DNA of 64,000 nucleotides from SZUA-448 sp964602475. Its GTDB lineage: Bacteria > Bacillota > Clostridia > Lachnospirales > Lachnospiraceae. Below, piece after piece: positions 42,402 to 52,070 of this stretch; positions within the stretch are counted from its first letter, which is position 1; every line of letters starts with the position of its first letter. Location: assembly GCA_964602475.1 (NCBI GenBank), contig CAZRRN010000005.1:1-64000 (forward strand), given 5' to 3'. A model generated the notes under the pieces. It was given only the letters and a program-made list of their open reading frames with translations, did no database searches and was not told the DNA's origin. The translations under genes and the position numbers were made by a program.

Positions 42402-44198
42402 ATGAGATATGATGATTCAATTGTAGATGAGGTGCGTTCACGTAGTGATATTGTAGATATTATCGGGAGTTACGTGAAGCTGCAAAAGAAGGGTGCAAAT
42501 TACATGGGACTCTGTCCGTTCCATGGAGAGAAGACCCCTTCTTTTTCCGTAAGCGCCTCCAAACAGATGTATCATTGTTTTGGCTGCGGAAAAGGCGGTA
42601 ACGTATTTACTTTTATAGAAGAATATGAGAATTTTACCTTTACCGAGGCGCTACGAATGCTCGCCGACCGTGCCGGTGTAGAGCTGCCCGAGAATACCTA
42701 CAGTGATGAAGCTAAGAAAACAGCAGAACGGAAGGCACAGATGTATGAGATCAACAGGAATGCGGCACAGTACTTCCACTATCTGCTTAAGACACCGCAC
42801 GGAAGACAAGCATATGAATACCTGACAGGGAGAGGACTTGATGATGAAACAATCAAACGTTTTGGACTCGGATACTCGGACAAATTCAGCAACGATTTAT
42901 ATCGTTATCTGAAGGGCAAAGGGTATACAGACGATTTGCTCAAGGATTCGGGTCTGGTAACGCTGGATGAGAAGCGTGGAGGATCGGACAAGTTCTGGAA
43001 CCGGGTCATGTTTCCGATTATGGATGTCAATAATAAGGTGATTGCTTTTGGAGGCCGTGTCATGGGCGAAGGGCAGCCTAAATACCTTAATTCTCCCGAA
43101 ACAAAGCTATTCGATAAAAGCAGGACACTTTATGGACTTAACTTTGCCAGGCAGTCGAGAAAGTCCTTTATGCTTTTATGCGAAGGTTACATGGATGTTA
43201 TAGCACTACAGCAGGCAGGCTTTATGAACTCTGTAGCATCTCTCGGCACAGCATTTACCGGACTTCATGCAAATCTGCTTTCACGTTATGTAAAGGAAGC
43301 AGTACTGACATATGACAGTGATGAGGCGGGGGTAAAGGCAGCTCTGCGTGCAATTCCGATTCTGAAGGAAGCAGGAATCCGGTCTAAGGTTCTTAATATG
43401 CGACCCTACAAGGATCCGGATGAGTTTATCAAGGCATTGGGTGCAGAGGAATACCAGAAACGCATTGACGAAGCTCAGAATGCATTTTCCTTCGAGATAT
43501 CCATGATGGAGCGCGGCTATGATATGAGCGATCCCGAACAGAAAACAAGATTCTACCGGGAAATAGCGCTGCGACTGACCTCATTTACCGAGGAGATTGA
43601 ACGGAATAATTACATTGAAGCGGTGGATGAACGTTATCATATCGGACTGGAGAATCTTCGCAGACTGGTGAACCGTCTGGGTGCAGAAGGTATCGAAAAA
43701 CGTGTTGCAGAGGAAACGAGCACCAGAGAAAAACAGACGAACCGGGGCTTAAGAAAGTCGGACGATGCACTGCTGAAGGCGCAGAAGATGCTGCTGACCT
43801 GGGCTGCGGAGGATTCAGGAGTATTCACCTGTATGAGAAGATATCTTTCCGCCAATGATTTTATAGACGAGCCGTATCATACTGTGGCGCAGATGATGTA
43901 TGATCAGTCAGAACAAGAACAGAAGGCAGTACCTGCGAAGATTATCGGATGTTTTGAAAGCACCGAGGAGCAGGCGCAGGTTGCGGAAATCTTTTCAGCA
44001 ACGCTGCGGGAGGAGCTGACACCGACCGAACGGAGCAAAACCTTTTCCGATACGGTAATCCGAGTCAAAAAGAATTCACTGGATGCGGAGGGAAAGAGCG
44101 CAATCGAGCGAAATGACATAAATGCTTATCAAAAAATCATTGCTGAAACCGCAAACTTACAGAAATTGCATATTTCGCTGGAGGCAGGGCAACAATAA
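42402..44198 (+). CDS. dnaG: DNA primase
   Basis: A 598-residue primase that makes RNA primers at the replication fork. The N-terminal zinc site reads CPFHGEKTPSFSVS...CFGCGKGG (CHC2 type). The TOPRIM catalytic core includes LLCEGYMDVIAL and LTYDSDEAG. The C-terminal region that binds the DnaB helicase follows from about residue 430. Length is normal. GAGGGAAG precedes the ATG. It sits between dgt and rpoD in the macromolecular synthesis operon. Confidence 0.95.
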   Translation: MRYDDSIVDEVRSRSDIVDIIGSYVKLQKKGANYMGLCPFHGEKTPSFSVSASKQMYHCFGCGKGGNVFTFIEEYENFTFTEALRMLADRAGVELPENTYSDEAKKTAERKAQMYEINRNAAQYFHYLLKTPHGRQAYEYLTGRGLDDETIKRFGLGYSDKFSNDLYRYLKGKGYTDDLLKDSGLVTLDEKRGGSDKFWNRVMFPIMDVNNKVIAFGGRVMGEGQPKYLNSPETKLFDKSRTLYGLNFARQSRKSFMLLCEGYMDVIALQQAGFMNSVASLGTAFTGLHANLLSRYVKEAVLTYDSDEAGVKAALRAIPILKEAGIRSKVLNMRPYKDPDEFIKALGAEEYQKRIDEAQNAFSFEISMMERGYDMSDPEQKTRFYREIALRLTSFTEEIERNNYIEAVDERYHIGLENLRRLVNRLGAEGIEKRVAEETSTREKQTNRGLRKSDDALLKAQKMLLTWAAEDSGVFTCMRRYLSANDFIDEPYHTVAQMMYDQSEQEQKAVPAKIIGCFESTEEQAQVAEIFSATLREELTPTERSKTFSDTVIRVKKNSLDAEGKSAIERNDINAYQKIIAETANLQKLHISLEAGQQ

Positions 44199-44220
44199 CA
44201 TCAGATGAGGGGGTATTCCT

Positions 44221-45330
44221 ATGGAAGACAACAGACAGAGATTTCATGAGCGCTTGAAAGAACTGCTGGTGTATGCAAAGAAAAAGAAAAATGTACTAGA
44301 ATATCAGGAAATCAATGATTTCTTTGTAGATTATGAGCTGGACTCGGACCAGTTTGATATTGTGTACGAGTTTTTGGAAGCTAATAATGTTGATGTACTG
44401 AGAATTCCCGATCTGGAAGAACCGGATGAAGAAGAGATTATCTTGGATAATGAGGATGAAGAGGATCTGTCCAAGATTGATCTGTCCGTACCCGAAGAAA
44501 TCAGTATAGAAGATCCGGTAAGAATGTACCTGAAGGAAATCGGCAAGGTACCGCTTCTGAGTGCTGATGAAGAAATTGAACTGGCTAAGCGGATGGAAGA
44601 GGGAGATCATGAAGCGAAGAAACGATTGTCCGAAGCAAATCTTCGTCTGGTAGTAAGCATTGCCAAACGTTATGTCGGCAGAGGAATGCAGTTTCTGGAT
44701 TTAATACAGGAAGGAAATCTGGGCCTGATTAAGGCAGTGGACAAGTTTGATTACCGCAAAGGATATAAATTCAGTACTTATGCGACATGGTGGATTCGTC
44801 AGGCGATTACCCGTGCAATTGCGGATCAGGCGAGAACAATCCGGATTCCGGTACACATGGTGGAAACAATCAACAAGCTGATTCGGGTACAACGCCAGCT
44901 GCTGCAGGAGCTTGGACGTGAGCCGTATCCGGAGGAGCTTGCTAAGGAAATGAACCTTCCGGTAGACCGGGTTCGTGATATACAGAAAATTTCACAGGAG
45001 CCGGTATCACTTGAAACTCCGATTGGAGAAGAAGAGGACAGCCATCTTGGTGACTTTATTCAGGATGATAATGTGCCGGTACCGGCTGACGCTGCCGTCT
45101 TTGCACTACTAAAGGAGCAGCTGCTGGAAGTATTGGATACGCTTACGGAACGGGAACGCAAGGTTCTTCGCCTTCGCTTTGGATTGGATGATGGACGCGC
45201 AAGAACTCTGGAGGAAGTCGGAAAAGAATTTAATGTCACAAGGGAAAGAATCCGCCAGATTGAAGCGAAGGCGCTTAGAAAGCTGCGTCATCCGAGCCGC
45301 AGCAGAAAACTGCGGGATTTCCTCGAGTAA
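44221..45330 (+). CDS. rpoD: primary sigma factor RpoD (SigA)
   Basis: A 369-residue housekeeping sigma factor. Region 1.2 begins SIEDPVRMYLKEIGKVPLL, region 2 (binds the -10 box) includes GLIKAVDKFDYRKGYKFSTY then ATWWIRQAITRAIADQ, region 3 follows, and region 4.2 (binds the -35 box) ends VTRERIRQIEAKALRKLRHP. The acidic N-terminal stretch (EEPDEEEIILDNEDEED) is region 1.1-like. GAGGGGG precedes the ATG. Promoters called in this window fit its TTGACA/TATAAT specificity. Confidence 0.97.
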   Translation: MEDNRQRFHERLKELLVYAKKKKNVLEYQEINDFFVDYELDSDQFDIVYEFLEANNVDVLRIPDLEEPDEEEIILDNEDEEDLSKIDLSVPEEISIEDPVRMYLKEIGKVPLLSADEEIELAKRMEEGDHEAKKRLSEANLRLVVSIAKRYVGRGMQFLDLIQEGNLGLIKAVDKFDYRKGYKFSTYATWWIRQAITRAIADQARTIRIPVHMVETINKLIRVQRQLLQELGREPYPEELAKEMNLPVDRVRDIQKISQEPVSLETPIGEEEDSHLGDFIQDDNVPVPADAAVFALLKEQLLEVLDTLTERERKVLRLRFGLDDGRARTLEEVGKEFNVTRERIRQIEAKALRKLRHPSRSRKLRDFLE

Positions 45331-45376
45331 ACGTAAAGAAAATACGAGTATAAAGAGTTACGGACTAAGGAGAACT

Positions 45377-46102
45377 ATGGTTTTATCAAAACGACTGCAA
45401 ATGGTCGCAGATTATGTACCGGAGGGCCGAAGGCTGGCGGATGTCGGCTGCGATCATGCCCACATTCCGATTTACCTGATAAAGCATGGGCGTGTCCCGG
45501 CAGTCATTGCAATGGATGTCCGCCCAGGTCCCCTGTCACGGGCAGAGGAGAACATTGCACGGTATCACTGTACAGGGAGAATAACGACCAGACTGTCGGA
45601 TGGACTTCGGCAGCTGAAGCCGGGAGAAGCGGATACCATTCTGATTGCGGGGATGGGTGGAGGTCTGACTGTCAGAATTCTGACGGAGGGGATTGAATGT
45701 GTCAGAAGTGCAGAACGACTGGTTCTGCAGCCGCAGTCAGAACGCGGAGCCGTGAGACGTTTTTTACAGGAACAGGGTTATAGTATCGAACAGGAAGAAA
45801 TGTGCTTAGAGGACGGGAAATACTATAATGTGATGCTTGCAGTCAATTATGGGAATAGTCAGGGCTGTCAGAAACCGGTTATATATGATGAATGCGATTA
45901 CGAATACGGAAAGATATTGCTGGACGGAAGGCATCCGGTGTTGTATGATTATCTGAAAGAGGAATACCGGAAGGCATTAGTGGTAAAGGCGAATCTGACA
46001 GATCATAGTACGGTTAATACAAGAGAAAGGCTGCCCATATTCTTAGAGGAGCTTACAACCCTTGAAAGAGCACTGGAACGCTGCAGACCGACGACGGATT
46101 GA
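45377..46102 (+). CDS. trmK: tRNA (adenine22-N1)-methyltransferase
   Basis: A 241-residue SAM-dependent methyltransferase of the TrmK family. RRLADVGCDHAHIPIYLI is the SAM-binding motif I of this family, and ILIAGMGGGLTVRIL is its second signature. It methylates A22 of tRNA. ATG 45377 follows AAGGAG; the frame open upstream overlaps rpoD and is not used. It follows rpoD as in most Firmicutes. Its last codons run into a 36-bp tandem repeat. Confidence 0.9.
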   Translation: MVLSKRLQMVADYVPEGRRLADVGCDHAHIPIYLIKHGRVPAVIAMDVRPGPLSRAEENIARYHCTGRITTRLSDGLRQLKPGEADTILIAGMGGGLTVRILTEGIECVRSAERLVLQPQSERGAVRRFLQEQGYSIEQEEMCLEDGKYYNVMLAVNYGNSQGCQKPVIYDECDYEYGKILLDGRHPVLYDYLKEEYRKALVVKANLTDHSTVNTRERLPIFLEELTTLERALERCRPTTD

Positions 46103-46316
46103 ATGCTGAATTGAAACAGCAGACCGTAGACGGACTGAATGCTGAATCGAAACAGCAGACTGTAGACNNNNNNNNNNNNNNNNNNNNNNNNNNNNNNNNN
46201 NNNNNNNNNNNNNNNNNNNNNNNNNNNNNNNNNNNNNNNNNNNNNNNNNNNNNNNNNNNNNNNNNNNAGCAGACCGTAGACGGACTGAATGCTGAATCGA
46301 AACAGCAGACTGTAGA
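46095..46316 (+). repeat. 36-bp tandem repeat array with scaffold gap
   Basis: Units of exactly 36 bp (consensus begins CGGACTGAATGCTGAATCG, ends CAGACTGTAGA) at 46095, 46131 and 46281, plus a part unit at 46268. One frame is free of stops, coding a 12-residue unit, DGLNAESKQQTV. The first unit covers the trmK stop. A run of 100 N hides the centre. No hairpin or ribosome binding site is evident, so it is distinct from the other repeat class. Confidence 0.9.
46168..46267. other. scaffold gap of 100 N
   Basis: Exactly 100 N within the 36-bp tandem array; real array length unknown. Confidence 0.97.
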
Positions 46317-46367
46317 CAGCAGATTAAAAAACAGTATTGTATCAACGTAAGAAAGAACGAGGAAGAG

Positions 46368-48029
46368 ATGGATCAGATTATTGTAAATGTAAACGGAATA
46401 TCGAAGGAATACCGAAGGGGTATCAGTCTGTATGAAATCAGTCGTGATTTTGCAGACCGGTATCCGTATGATATTATTCTCGGAGTACAGGACGATAAGC
46501 TTCGGGAGCTGAATAAAACAGTAAACGAAGACTGCAGTGTAAGATTTTTAACGACCGCCGACAGGGACGGAAACAGAACCTACATACGAGGAATGACGTT
46601 GTTGATGCTTCGGGCATTTGAACGTGAATTTGGAGGAAACAGAAAATTAAAAGTCATGGTGGAACATTCCATCGGAAATGGACTGTATTGTGAATCCGAA
46701 ATAAACAATGCAGATCTGTCGGAGCACTTGGAGCATATTAAATCCATGATGCAGGAAATGGTGGCTGAGGATATTCCGTTTCGCAAGAGAAGTATTCGTA
46801 CCACAGAGGCGGTCGAACTGTTTCATCGATATGGAATGTACGATAAAGAAAAACTGTTTCGTTACCGAAGAGTGTCAAAAACAAATATTTACAACTTTGA
46901 TGGATATGAGGATTATTTCTTTGGATATATGCCGGCAAGCTCGGGTATTCTGAAGTATTTTGATATATTTTCATATAAAGAGGGTTTTATTCTGCTGCTT
47001 CCCGATAGGGCAGAACCGAATAAGCTGAAGGAATTTGAGCCAAAAGAGAAACTGTTCAGTATTCTTCAGCAGTCCAATCAATGGGGAAAGACGATGGAAA
47101 TCGAAACCGTCGGAGCCTTGAACGACGAGATAACAAAGGGAAATATGAGAGATATTATTCTGATTCAGGAAGCTCTGCTTGAGAAAAAAATTGGCGAGAT
47201 TGCAGAACAGATTCGATCCTCTGAAAATAAAAAATTCATTATGATTGCAGGACCATCCTCCTCCGGAAAAACCACCTTTTCCCACCGGCTTTCGATTCAG
47301 CTTCGGACACTTGGCTATAAGCCACACCCAATCGGAGTGGATGATTATTTTAAAAATCGCGAAGAAACACCGAAAGACGAGGACGGAAACTATAATTTTG
47401 AAGCTCTCGGAGCAATCGATGTTGAACAATTTAATAAGGACATGACCGATTTACTGAACGGCAAAACGGTTGAGCTTCCGACCTTTAATTTTAAGACCGG
47501 TAAACGGGAATATAAGGGTAATTATAAGCGGCTTGGTGCGGATGATGTATTGGTGATAGAAGGAATTCATTGCCTGAACGATGCATTATCCTACACACTT
47601 CCTAAGGAGAGCAAATTCAAAATTTACATCAGTGCATTGACTCAGCTGAATATCGATGAACATAACAGAATTCCGACGACGGATGTACGGTTGATCCGAA
47701 GAATGGTAAGAGATGCAAGAACACGGGGAACCAGCGCAAAGAGCACTATTTCCATGTGGCCTTCGGTTCGTCGCGGAGAAGAGGAAAATATATTTCCGTT
47801 TCAGGAAGAGGCAGACGTGATGTTCAATTCGGCATTGATTTATGAACTGTCGGTATTAAAGCAGTACGCGGAACCGGTTCTGTTCGGGATCGAAGAAGAT
47901 TGTCCTGAGTACAAGGAAGCAAAGCGTCTACTGAAATTTCTTGATTATTTTCTTGGCGTAAGCTCAGAAAATGTACCGAAGAATTCACTGATGAGAGAAT
48001 TTATCGGAGGAAGCTATTTTAACGTATAA
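46368..48029 (+). CDS. TGS-domain uridine kinase-like protein
   Basis: A 553-residue fusion. The first ~60 residues form a TGS domain, followed to about residue 250 by a region like the second domain of threonyl-tRNA synthetase (VEHSIGNGLYCE). The C-terminal half is a phosphoribulokinase/uridine kinase fold, with Walker A AGPSSSGKTTFSHRL and PIGVDDYF. Such fusions are common in Clostridia; a nucleoside kinase role is inferred. AACGAGGAAGAG precedes the ATG. Confidence 0.85.
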   Translation: MDQIIVNVNGISKEYRRGISLYEISRDFADRYPYDIILGVQDDKLRELNKTVNEDCSVRFLTTADRDGNRTYIRGMTLLMLRAFEREFGGNRKLKVMVEHSIGNGLYCESEINNADLSEHLEHIKSMMQEMVAEDIPFRKRSIRTTEAVELFHRYGMYDKEKLFRYRRVSKTNIYNFDGYEDYFFGYMPASSGILKYFDIFSYKEGFILLLPDRAEPNKLKEFEPKEKLFSILQQSNQWGKTMEIETVGALNDEITKGNMRDIILIQEALLEKKIGEIAEQIRSSENKKFIMIAGPSSSGKTTFSHRLSIQLRTLGYKPHPIGVDDYFKNREETPKDEDGNYNFEALGAIDVEQFNKDMTDLLNGKTVELPTFNFKTGKREYKGNYKRLGADDVLVIEGIHCLNDALSYTLPKESKFKIYISALTQLNIDEHNRIPTTDVRLIRRMVRDARTRGTSAKSTISMWPSVRRGEEENIFPFQEEADVMFNSALIYELSVLKQYAEPVLFGIEEDCPEYKEAKRLLKFLDYFLGVSSENVPKNSLMREFIGGSYFNV

Positions 48030-48047
48030 CAGAGAGGAAGAAAATAC

Positions 48048-49442
48048 TTGAGCGAGAATCAGAACGATAACAATCAATATGAAGAGGTCTGCTATATGTG
48101 CAGACGTCCGGAGAGCACTGCAGGAAAGCTGATTCATATTCCGAACAATATCTGTATTTGTCAAGACTGTATGCAGAAGACCTTTGATGCTTTGAACACA
48201 GGAAATAGTCCGTATAATGAATTGATGAATAATTTAAATCCTGCATTTATGTCCTTTGCAAATGCTTCCGAGGTTCCTGAGCGGCAGAAATTGAAAAAGA
48301 AACAGCCCCAGAAAGAAAAAGAAGAACAGCAGGACACGGAACTGAAGGCAGAGGAGCTTCCGCCGCCGCATGTAATAAAGGCCTGTCTGGATGATTTTGT
48401 AATCGGACAGGAGCATGCGAAAAAGGTTATTTCTGTGGCTGTATACAACCATTACAAAAGAGTTACGGACAAATCCGAGGATGACGTTGAAATAGAAAAG
48501 ACCAATATGCTGATGATTGGTCCGACAGGTTGCGGAAAGACCTATCTGGTAAAAACGCTTGCTAAAATTCTTAATGTACCGCTGGCAATCACGGACGCGA
48601 CCTCATTAACGGAGGCCGGCTATATCGGCGATGATGTAGAAAGCGTTCTTTCCAAGCTTCTTTTGGCAGCAGACAATGATGTAGAGCGTGCTGAGCATGG
48701 AATTGTGTTTATTGATGAGATTGACAAAATTGCCAAGAAAAGGAATACAAACAGCCGTGACGTCAGTGGAGAGTCAGTACAGCAGGGACTTCTGAAGCTC
48801 CTGGAAGGGAGCAAGGTAGAAGTTCCGGTTGGAGCAAGCAGTAAAAATGCAATGGTTCCGATGACAACCATGGATACGACCAATATTCTGTTTATCTGCG
48901 GCGGAGCATTTCCGGACTTGGACGAGATAATAAAAACACGTCTGAACAAGAAGTCCTCTATGGGCTTTGATGCTGATTTAAAAGACAAATACGATAACGA
49001 TCCGGATCTGTTACAGAAGGTATCGCTGGAGGATCTGAGAGAATACGGAATGATTCCGGAGTTTCTTGGACGGCTTCCGGTAGTTTATGCACTTCAAAGT
49101 CTGACAAGAGAGATGTATATCAGAATATTGACCGAGCCAAAGAATGCTATAATTAAACAGTATAAAAAATTGCTTGGAATGGATGAGGTTGACCTGATAT
49201 TTGATGACAGTGCGTTGGAAGCCATTGCAGACAAGGCAATTGAGCGAAAAACCGGAGCAAGAGCCCTGCGCGCTATTATTGAGGAATTCATGATGGACAT
49301 TATGTATGAGATTCCGAAGGACGATAATATCGGAAGAGTTACAATTACCGGTGATTATATCAACAAAAAGGGCGCGCCGGTCATTGATCTGCGTGCAACT
49401 GACCGGACAATACCTGTTGCGGTGATTGAGCAGAACAGGTAA
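48048..49442 (+). CDS. clpX: ClpX-type AAA+ unfoldase
   Basis: A 464-residue ATPase that unfolds proteins for ClpP. The N-terminal zinc domain reads CYMCRRPES...CICQDCMQ. A charged linker (KLKKKQPQKEKEEQQD) is longer than usual. The AAA+ core has Walker A GPTGCGKT (Gly-Cys in place of the usual Gly-Ser), Walker B IVFIDEIDK and MIPEFLGRLPV of the pore-loop/sensor region. The start is TTG 48048 after GAGAGGAAG; no ATG precedes the zinc domain. It is not next to clpP or lon, so it could be a paralogue of the canonical gene. Confidence 0.87.
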   Translation: MSENQNDNNQYEEVCYMCRRPESTAGKLIHIPNNICICQDCMQKTFDALNTGNSPYNELMNNLNPAFMSFANASEVPERQKLKKKQPQKEKEEQQDTELKAEELPPPHVIKACLDDFVIGQEHAKKVISVAVYNHYKRVTDKSEDDVEIEKTNMLMIGPTGCGKTYLVKTLAKILNVPLAITDATSLTEAGYIGDDVESVLSKLLLAADNDVERAEHGIVFIDEIDKIAKKRNTNSRDVSGESVQQGLLKLLEGSKVEVPVGASSKNAMVPMTTMDTTNILFICGGAFPDLDEIIKTRLNKKSSMGFDADLKDKYDNDPDLLQKVSLEDLREYGMIPEFLGRLPVVYALQSLTREMYIRILTEPKNAIIKQYKKLLGMDEVDLIFDDSALEAIADKAIERKTGARALRAIIEEFMMDIMYEIPKDDNIGRVTITGDYINKKGAPVIDLRATDRTIPVAVIEQNR

Positions 49443-49508
49443 GAAGGAAAAAACCGGCAAGACAGAAAGGATACCGGTGAAGAAAAAAATATCCGGTAGG
49501 AGATAAGA

Positions 49509-51902
49509 ATGAAATTGAAAGAAATCCGGGGAATGTTAAGAGATCTGATTACGAATACCTGCTATTTCAGAGCATATTACAAGAAGCCGATCCGTGAAAA
49601 ATATATTCTGATTGAATCCAAGAACGGCTCGGATCTTGCAGGAAATATGTTTCAGATTCTGCTTGAACTGACTGGTCCGGAATACAGTGAGTACAGTATC
49701 TGGCTTGCATACTCGGCCAAAAAGAAGGACGCAGTGCTTGAGCGTCCGAAACAATACGGAATACAAGGAATTCATCCTGTTCGAATCAGATCAAGAAGAT
49801 ACTTTTGTCTGCTTGCCACAGCAAAGTATCTTTTTACTGACACTTCTTTCCTGAGAAATTATGTAAAGCGCGAGGGTCAGACGATTACCAACACCTGGCA
49901 CGGAACACCGATGAAATATATGGGAGTTGATGTTACTGACCGGATTTATGCAATGGGAAACGTTCAGCGAAATCTCCTATACGCAGATTATCTTGTTTAC
50001 CCCAACGATTTTATGAAGGAGATCATGGTAAATGCATATCTGCTGAACAACCTCTACCGCGGAACGATTCTGTGTGAAGGCTATCCGCGCAATTCCTGCT
50101 TTTTTGATCCGGACTGCGGAAAAAATATCCGCAGCGAGCTGGAGCTTGAAGGAAAACAGGTTTCTGTCTATATGCCGACATGGCGCGGAACCCTGACAAA
50201 TAAAGCATCGGATCAGCTGCTTCTTATGCTGGAGTATTTTTTTATTCCGCTGGATCGTATGATGCAGGACAACCAGATTCTGTATATTAAGCTGCATCCG
50301 TTTGTCAATAAACAGCTGAATCTGTGCGGCTACAAACACATCCTTCCGTTTCCAAACCGCTATGATACCTATGAATTCTTAAATATCTGTGACATCCTGA
50401 TTACGGACTATTCCAGCGTTTTTTTCGATTTTGCCAACACGCGAAAAAAAATTATATTATTCGCCTATGATGAAACACAGTACCGCAGAGAACGCGGGAT
50501 GTATATTCAGCCGTCCGAGCTTCCTTTTCCTACGGTCAGAACCTCGGAGCAGCTTTTTAGGGAAATGTGTTGCCCCAAGAACTATGATGATACCGATTTT
50601 CTTAAAAAATGCTGTACATATGATGCAGCAGGTGCTGCAGAACGTATCTGCCGTCATGTAGTGAAAGGAATTCCAAGCTGTAAGGAAGAAAAGGTAATAC
50701 CAAATGGAAAGAAAAATGTCCTGATTTATGCGTCTTTTGTTGCCAAGAACGGGATGACAACAGCGCTGTTCAGCCTGCTGAAAAGTCTAGACAAGAATGA
50801 GCGGAATTATTATATCAGTTTTCAGGAAGCATCTGCCAAGAAGGATCCGATGTCAGTACGACAGCTTCCCGAGGGGATAGGATTTCTGCCAATCAGCAGT
50901 GATCTTGATCCAACCTTTATGGAAATGCTCTGCTGTCATGAATATTTTAAGGGACGAACCGGACATGCATCCGCGAAACGTTATAAGGATCGTCTGTATG
51001 AGAGAGAATTCAGTAAGCATTTTGGTGGCGCGGCACTTGACTGCGTAATTGAATATACCGGTTATGGAATAAAAATGGTTTCTTTATTTGAAGCCTTTCG
51101 TGGAAAAAGAGTTATTTTTGTGCATAATAACATGGTGGAAGAGTTGAGAAGCAAAGAAAATCAGAACCTTGTTGCACTGGCCTCAGCCTACCGGAATTAC
51201 GATTGTGTCGCTGTGGTATCAGAAGATATGATGACGCCGACAGTGGAAATCGGAGGGCGCAGGGACAACATTGTTACAGTCAATAACTGTCATGCTTATC
51301 AAGAGGTGCTGGAAAAGGGCGAAGCACCGGTCTTTTTTGACAAGGAGACAACCAGCAATGTTTCACTGGCATCTTTGAAAGCCAGATTAGAAGGTAATAA
51401 AATCCGTTTTATAACGATTGGACGCTTTTCTGCCGAAAAAGGGCATAAAATGCTGATTTCTGCATTTGAACGATTCAGTGCAGAGCATCCGGAATCCTGT
51501 CTGATTATTATCGGAGGATATGGAACACTTTATTGGGAGATTCGGGGACTGGCACAGAAATCAACTGCGGATATAGTTGTTATCCGTACAATGAAAAATC
51601 CGATGCCTGTTCTGAAGCAATGTGACTTCTTCCTGCTGTCATCGTACCATGAAGGTCTTGGACTTGTGCTTCTGGAGGCGGATACACTTGGAATTCCGGT
51701 GGTCTCTACCGACATACCGGGACCACAGGGCTTCATGCAGAAATACGGAGGAATGCTGGTTCCGCCGGATGAAAACGGGATGTATCAGGCCATGCAGGCG
51801 TGTATAGAAGGCAAGGTAAAACCTCTGAATGTAGATTATGAAGAATATAACCGGTACGCAGTGGAACAGTTCGAGCAGATGCTGAATGGATTATTGCAGT
51901 AA
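49509..51902 (+). CDS. fusion of CDP-glycerol glycerophosphotransferase and GT4 glycosyltransferase
   Basis: A 797-residue two-domain enzyme for a cell-envelope polymer. Residues about 30-385 match the TagB/TarF family (NTWHGTPMKYMG, YIKLHPFVNK, ITDYSSVFFDF), which adds glycerol- or ribitol-phosphate units. Residues about 400-790 are a GT4 GT-B glycosyltransferase, with ITIGRFSAEKGHKMLISAF and YHEGLGLVLLEADTLGIPVV. No membrane segment; it would act at the inner face of the membrane. AGGAG precedes the ATG. Followed by another multi-domain envelope gene. Confidence 0.87.
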   Translation: MKLKEIRGMLRDLITNTCYFRAYYKKPIREKYILIESKNGSDLAGNMFQILLELTGPEYSEYSIWLAYSAKKKDAVLERPKQYGIQGIHPVRIRSRRYFCLLATAKYLFTDTSFLRNYVKREGQTITNTWHGTPMKYMGVDVTDRIYAMGNVQRNLLYADYLVYPNDFMKEIMVNAYLLNNLYRGTILCEGYPRNSCFFDPDCGKNIRSELELEGKQVSVYMPTWRGTLTNKASDQLLLMLEYFFIPLDRMMQDNQILYIKLHPFVNKQLNLCGYKHILPFPNRYDTYEFLNICDILITDYSSVFFDFANTRKKIILFAYDETQYRRERGMYIQPSELPFPTVRTSEQLFREMCCPKNYDDTDFLKKCCTYDAAGAAERICRHVVKGIPSCKEEKVIPNGKKNVLIYASFVAKNGMTTALFSLLKSLDKNERNYYISFQEASAKKDPMSVRQLPEGIGFLPISSDLDPTFMEMLCCHEYFKGRTGHASAKRYKDRLYEREFSKHFGGAALDCVIEYTGYGIKMVSLFEAFRGKRVIFVHNNMVEELRSKENQNLVALASAYRNYDCVAVVSEDMMTPTVEIGGRRDNIVTVNNCHAYQEVLEKGEAPVFFDKETTSNVSLASLKARLEGNKIRFITIGRFSAEKGHKMLISAFERFSAEHPESCLIIIGGYGTLYWEIRGLAQKSTADIVVIRTMKNPMPVLKQCDFFLLSSYHEGLGLVLLEADTLGIPVVSTDIPGPQGFMQKYGGMLVPPDENGMYQAMQACIEGKVKPLNVDYEEYNRYAVEQFEQMLNGLLQ

Positions 51903-52058
51903 ACTGCTAGGACTGATACTGAACGGACGACTGAAGGTCAGAAACGCTATTAAACGGATGACTGAAGGTCAGGACTGATATAGAACGGAGTATTGCAGGT
52001 AAGCAGTGAAAGCGTTGCAGACAGAAATAAAGAATAAGAGTGTACAAGACGCTAAAGA
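51903..52058 (+). repeat. degenerate short repeats between the two envelope genes
   Basis: No gene. Two near-identical 20-base stretches (AACGGAYGACTGAAGGTCAG) begin near 51923 and 51954, and GGACTGATAYWGAACGGA-like words recur around them. No terminator or promoter is obvious. Confidence 0.5.
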
Positions 52059-52070
52059 ATGGGGATTGGA

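Noticed and set aside
46095..46316. CRISPR array
   Set aside because: Units follow each other directly without spacers, and no cas gene is near.
46043..46350. Open frames on both strands across the second N-run
   Set aside because: Products of the 36-bp tandem repeat and the gap; repeated 12-residue peptide with no proper start.
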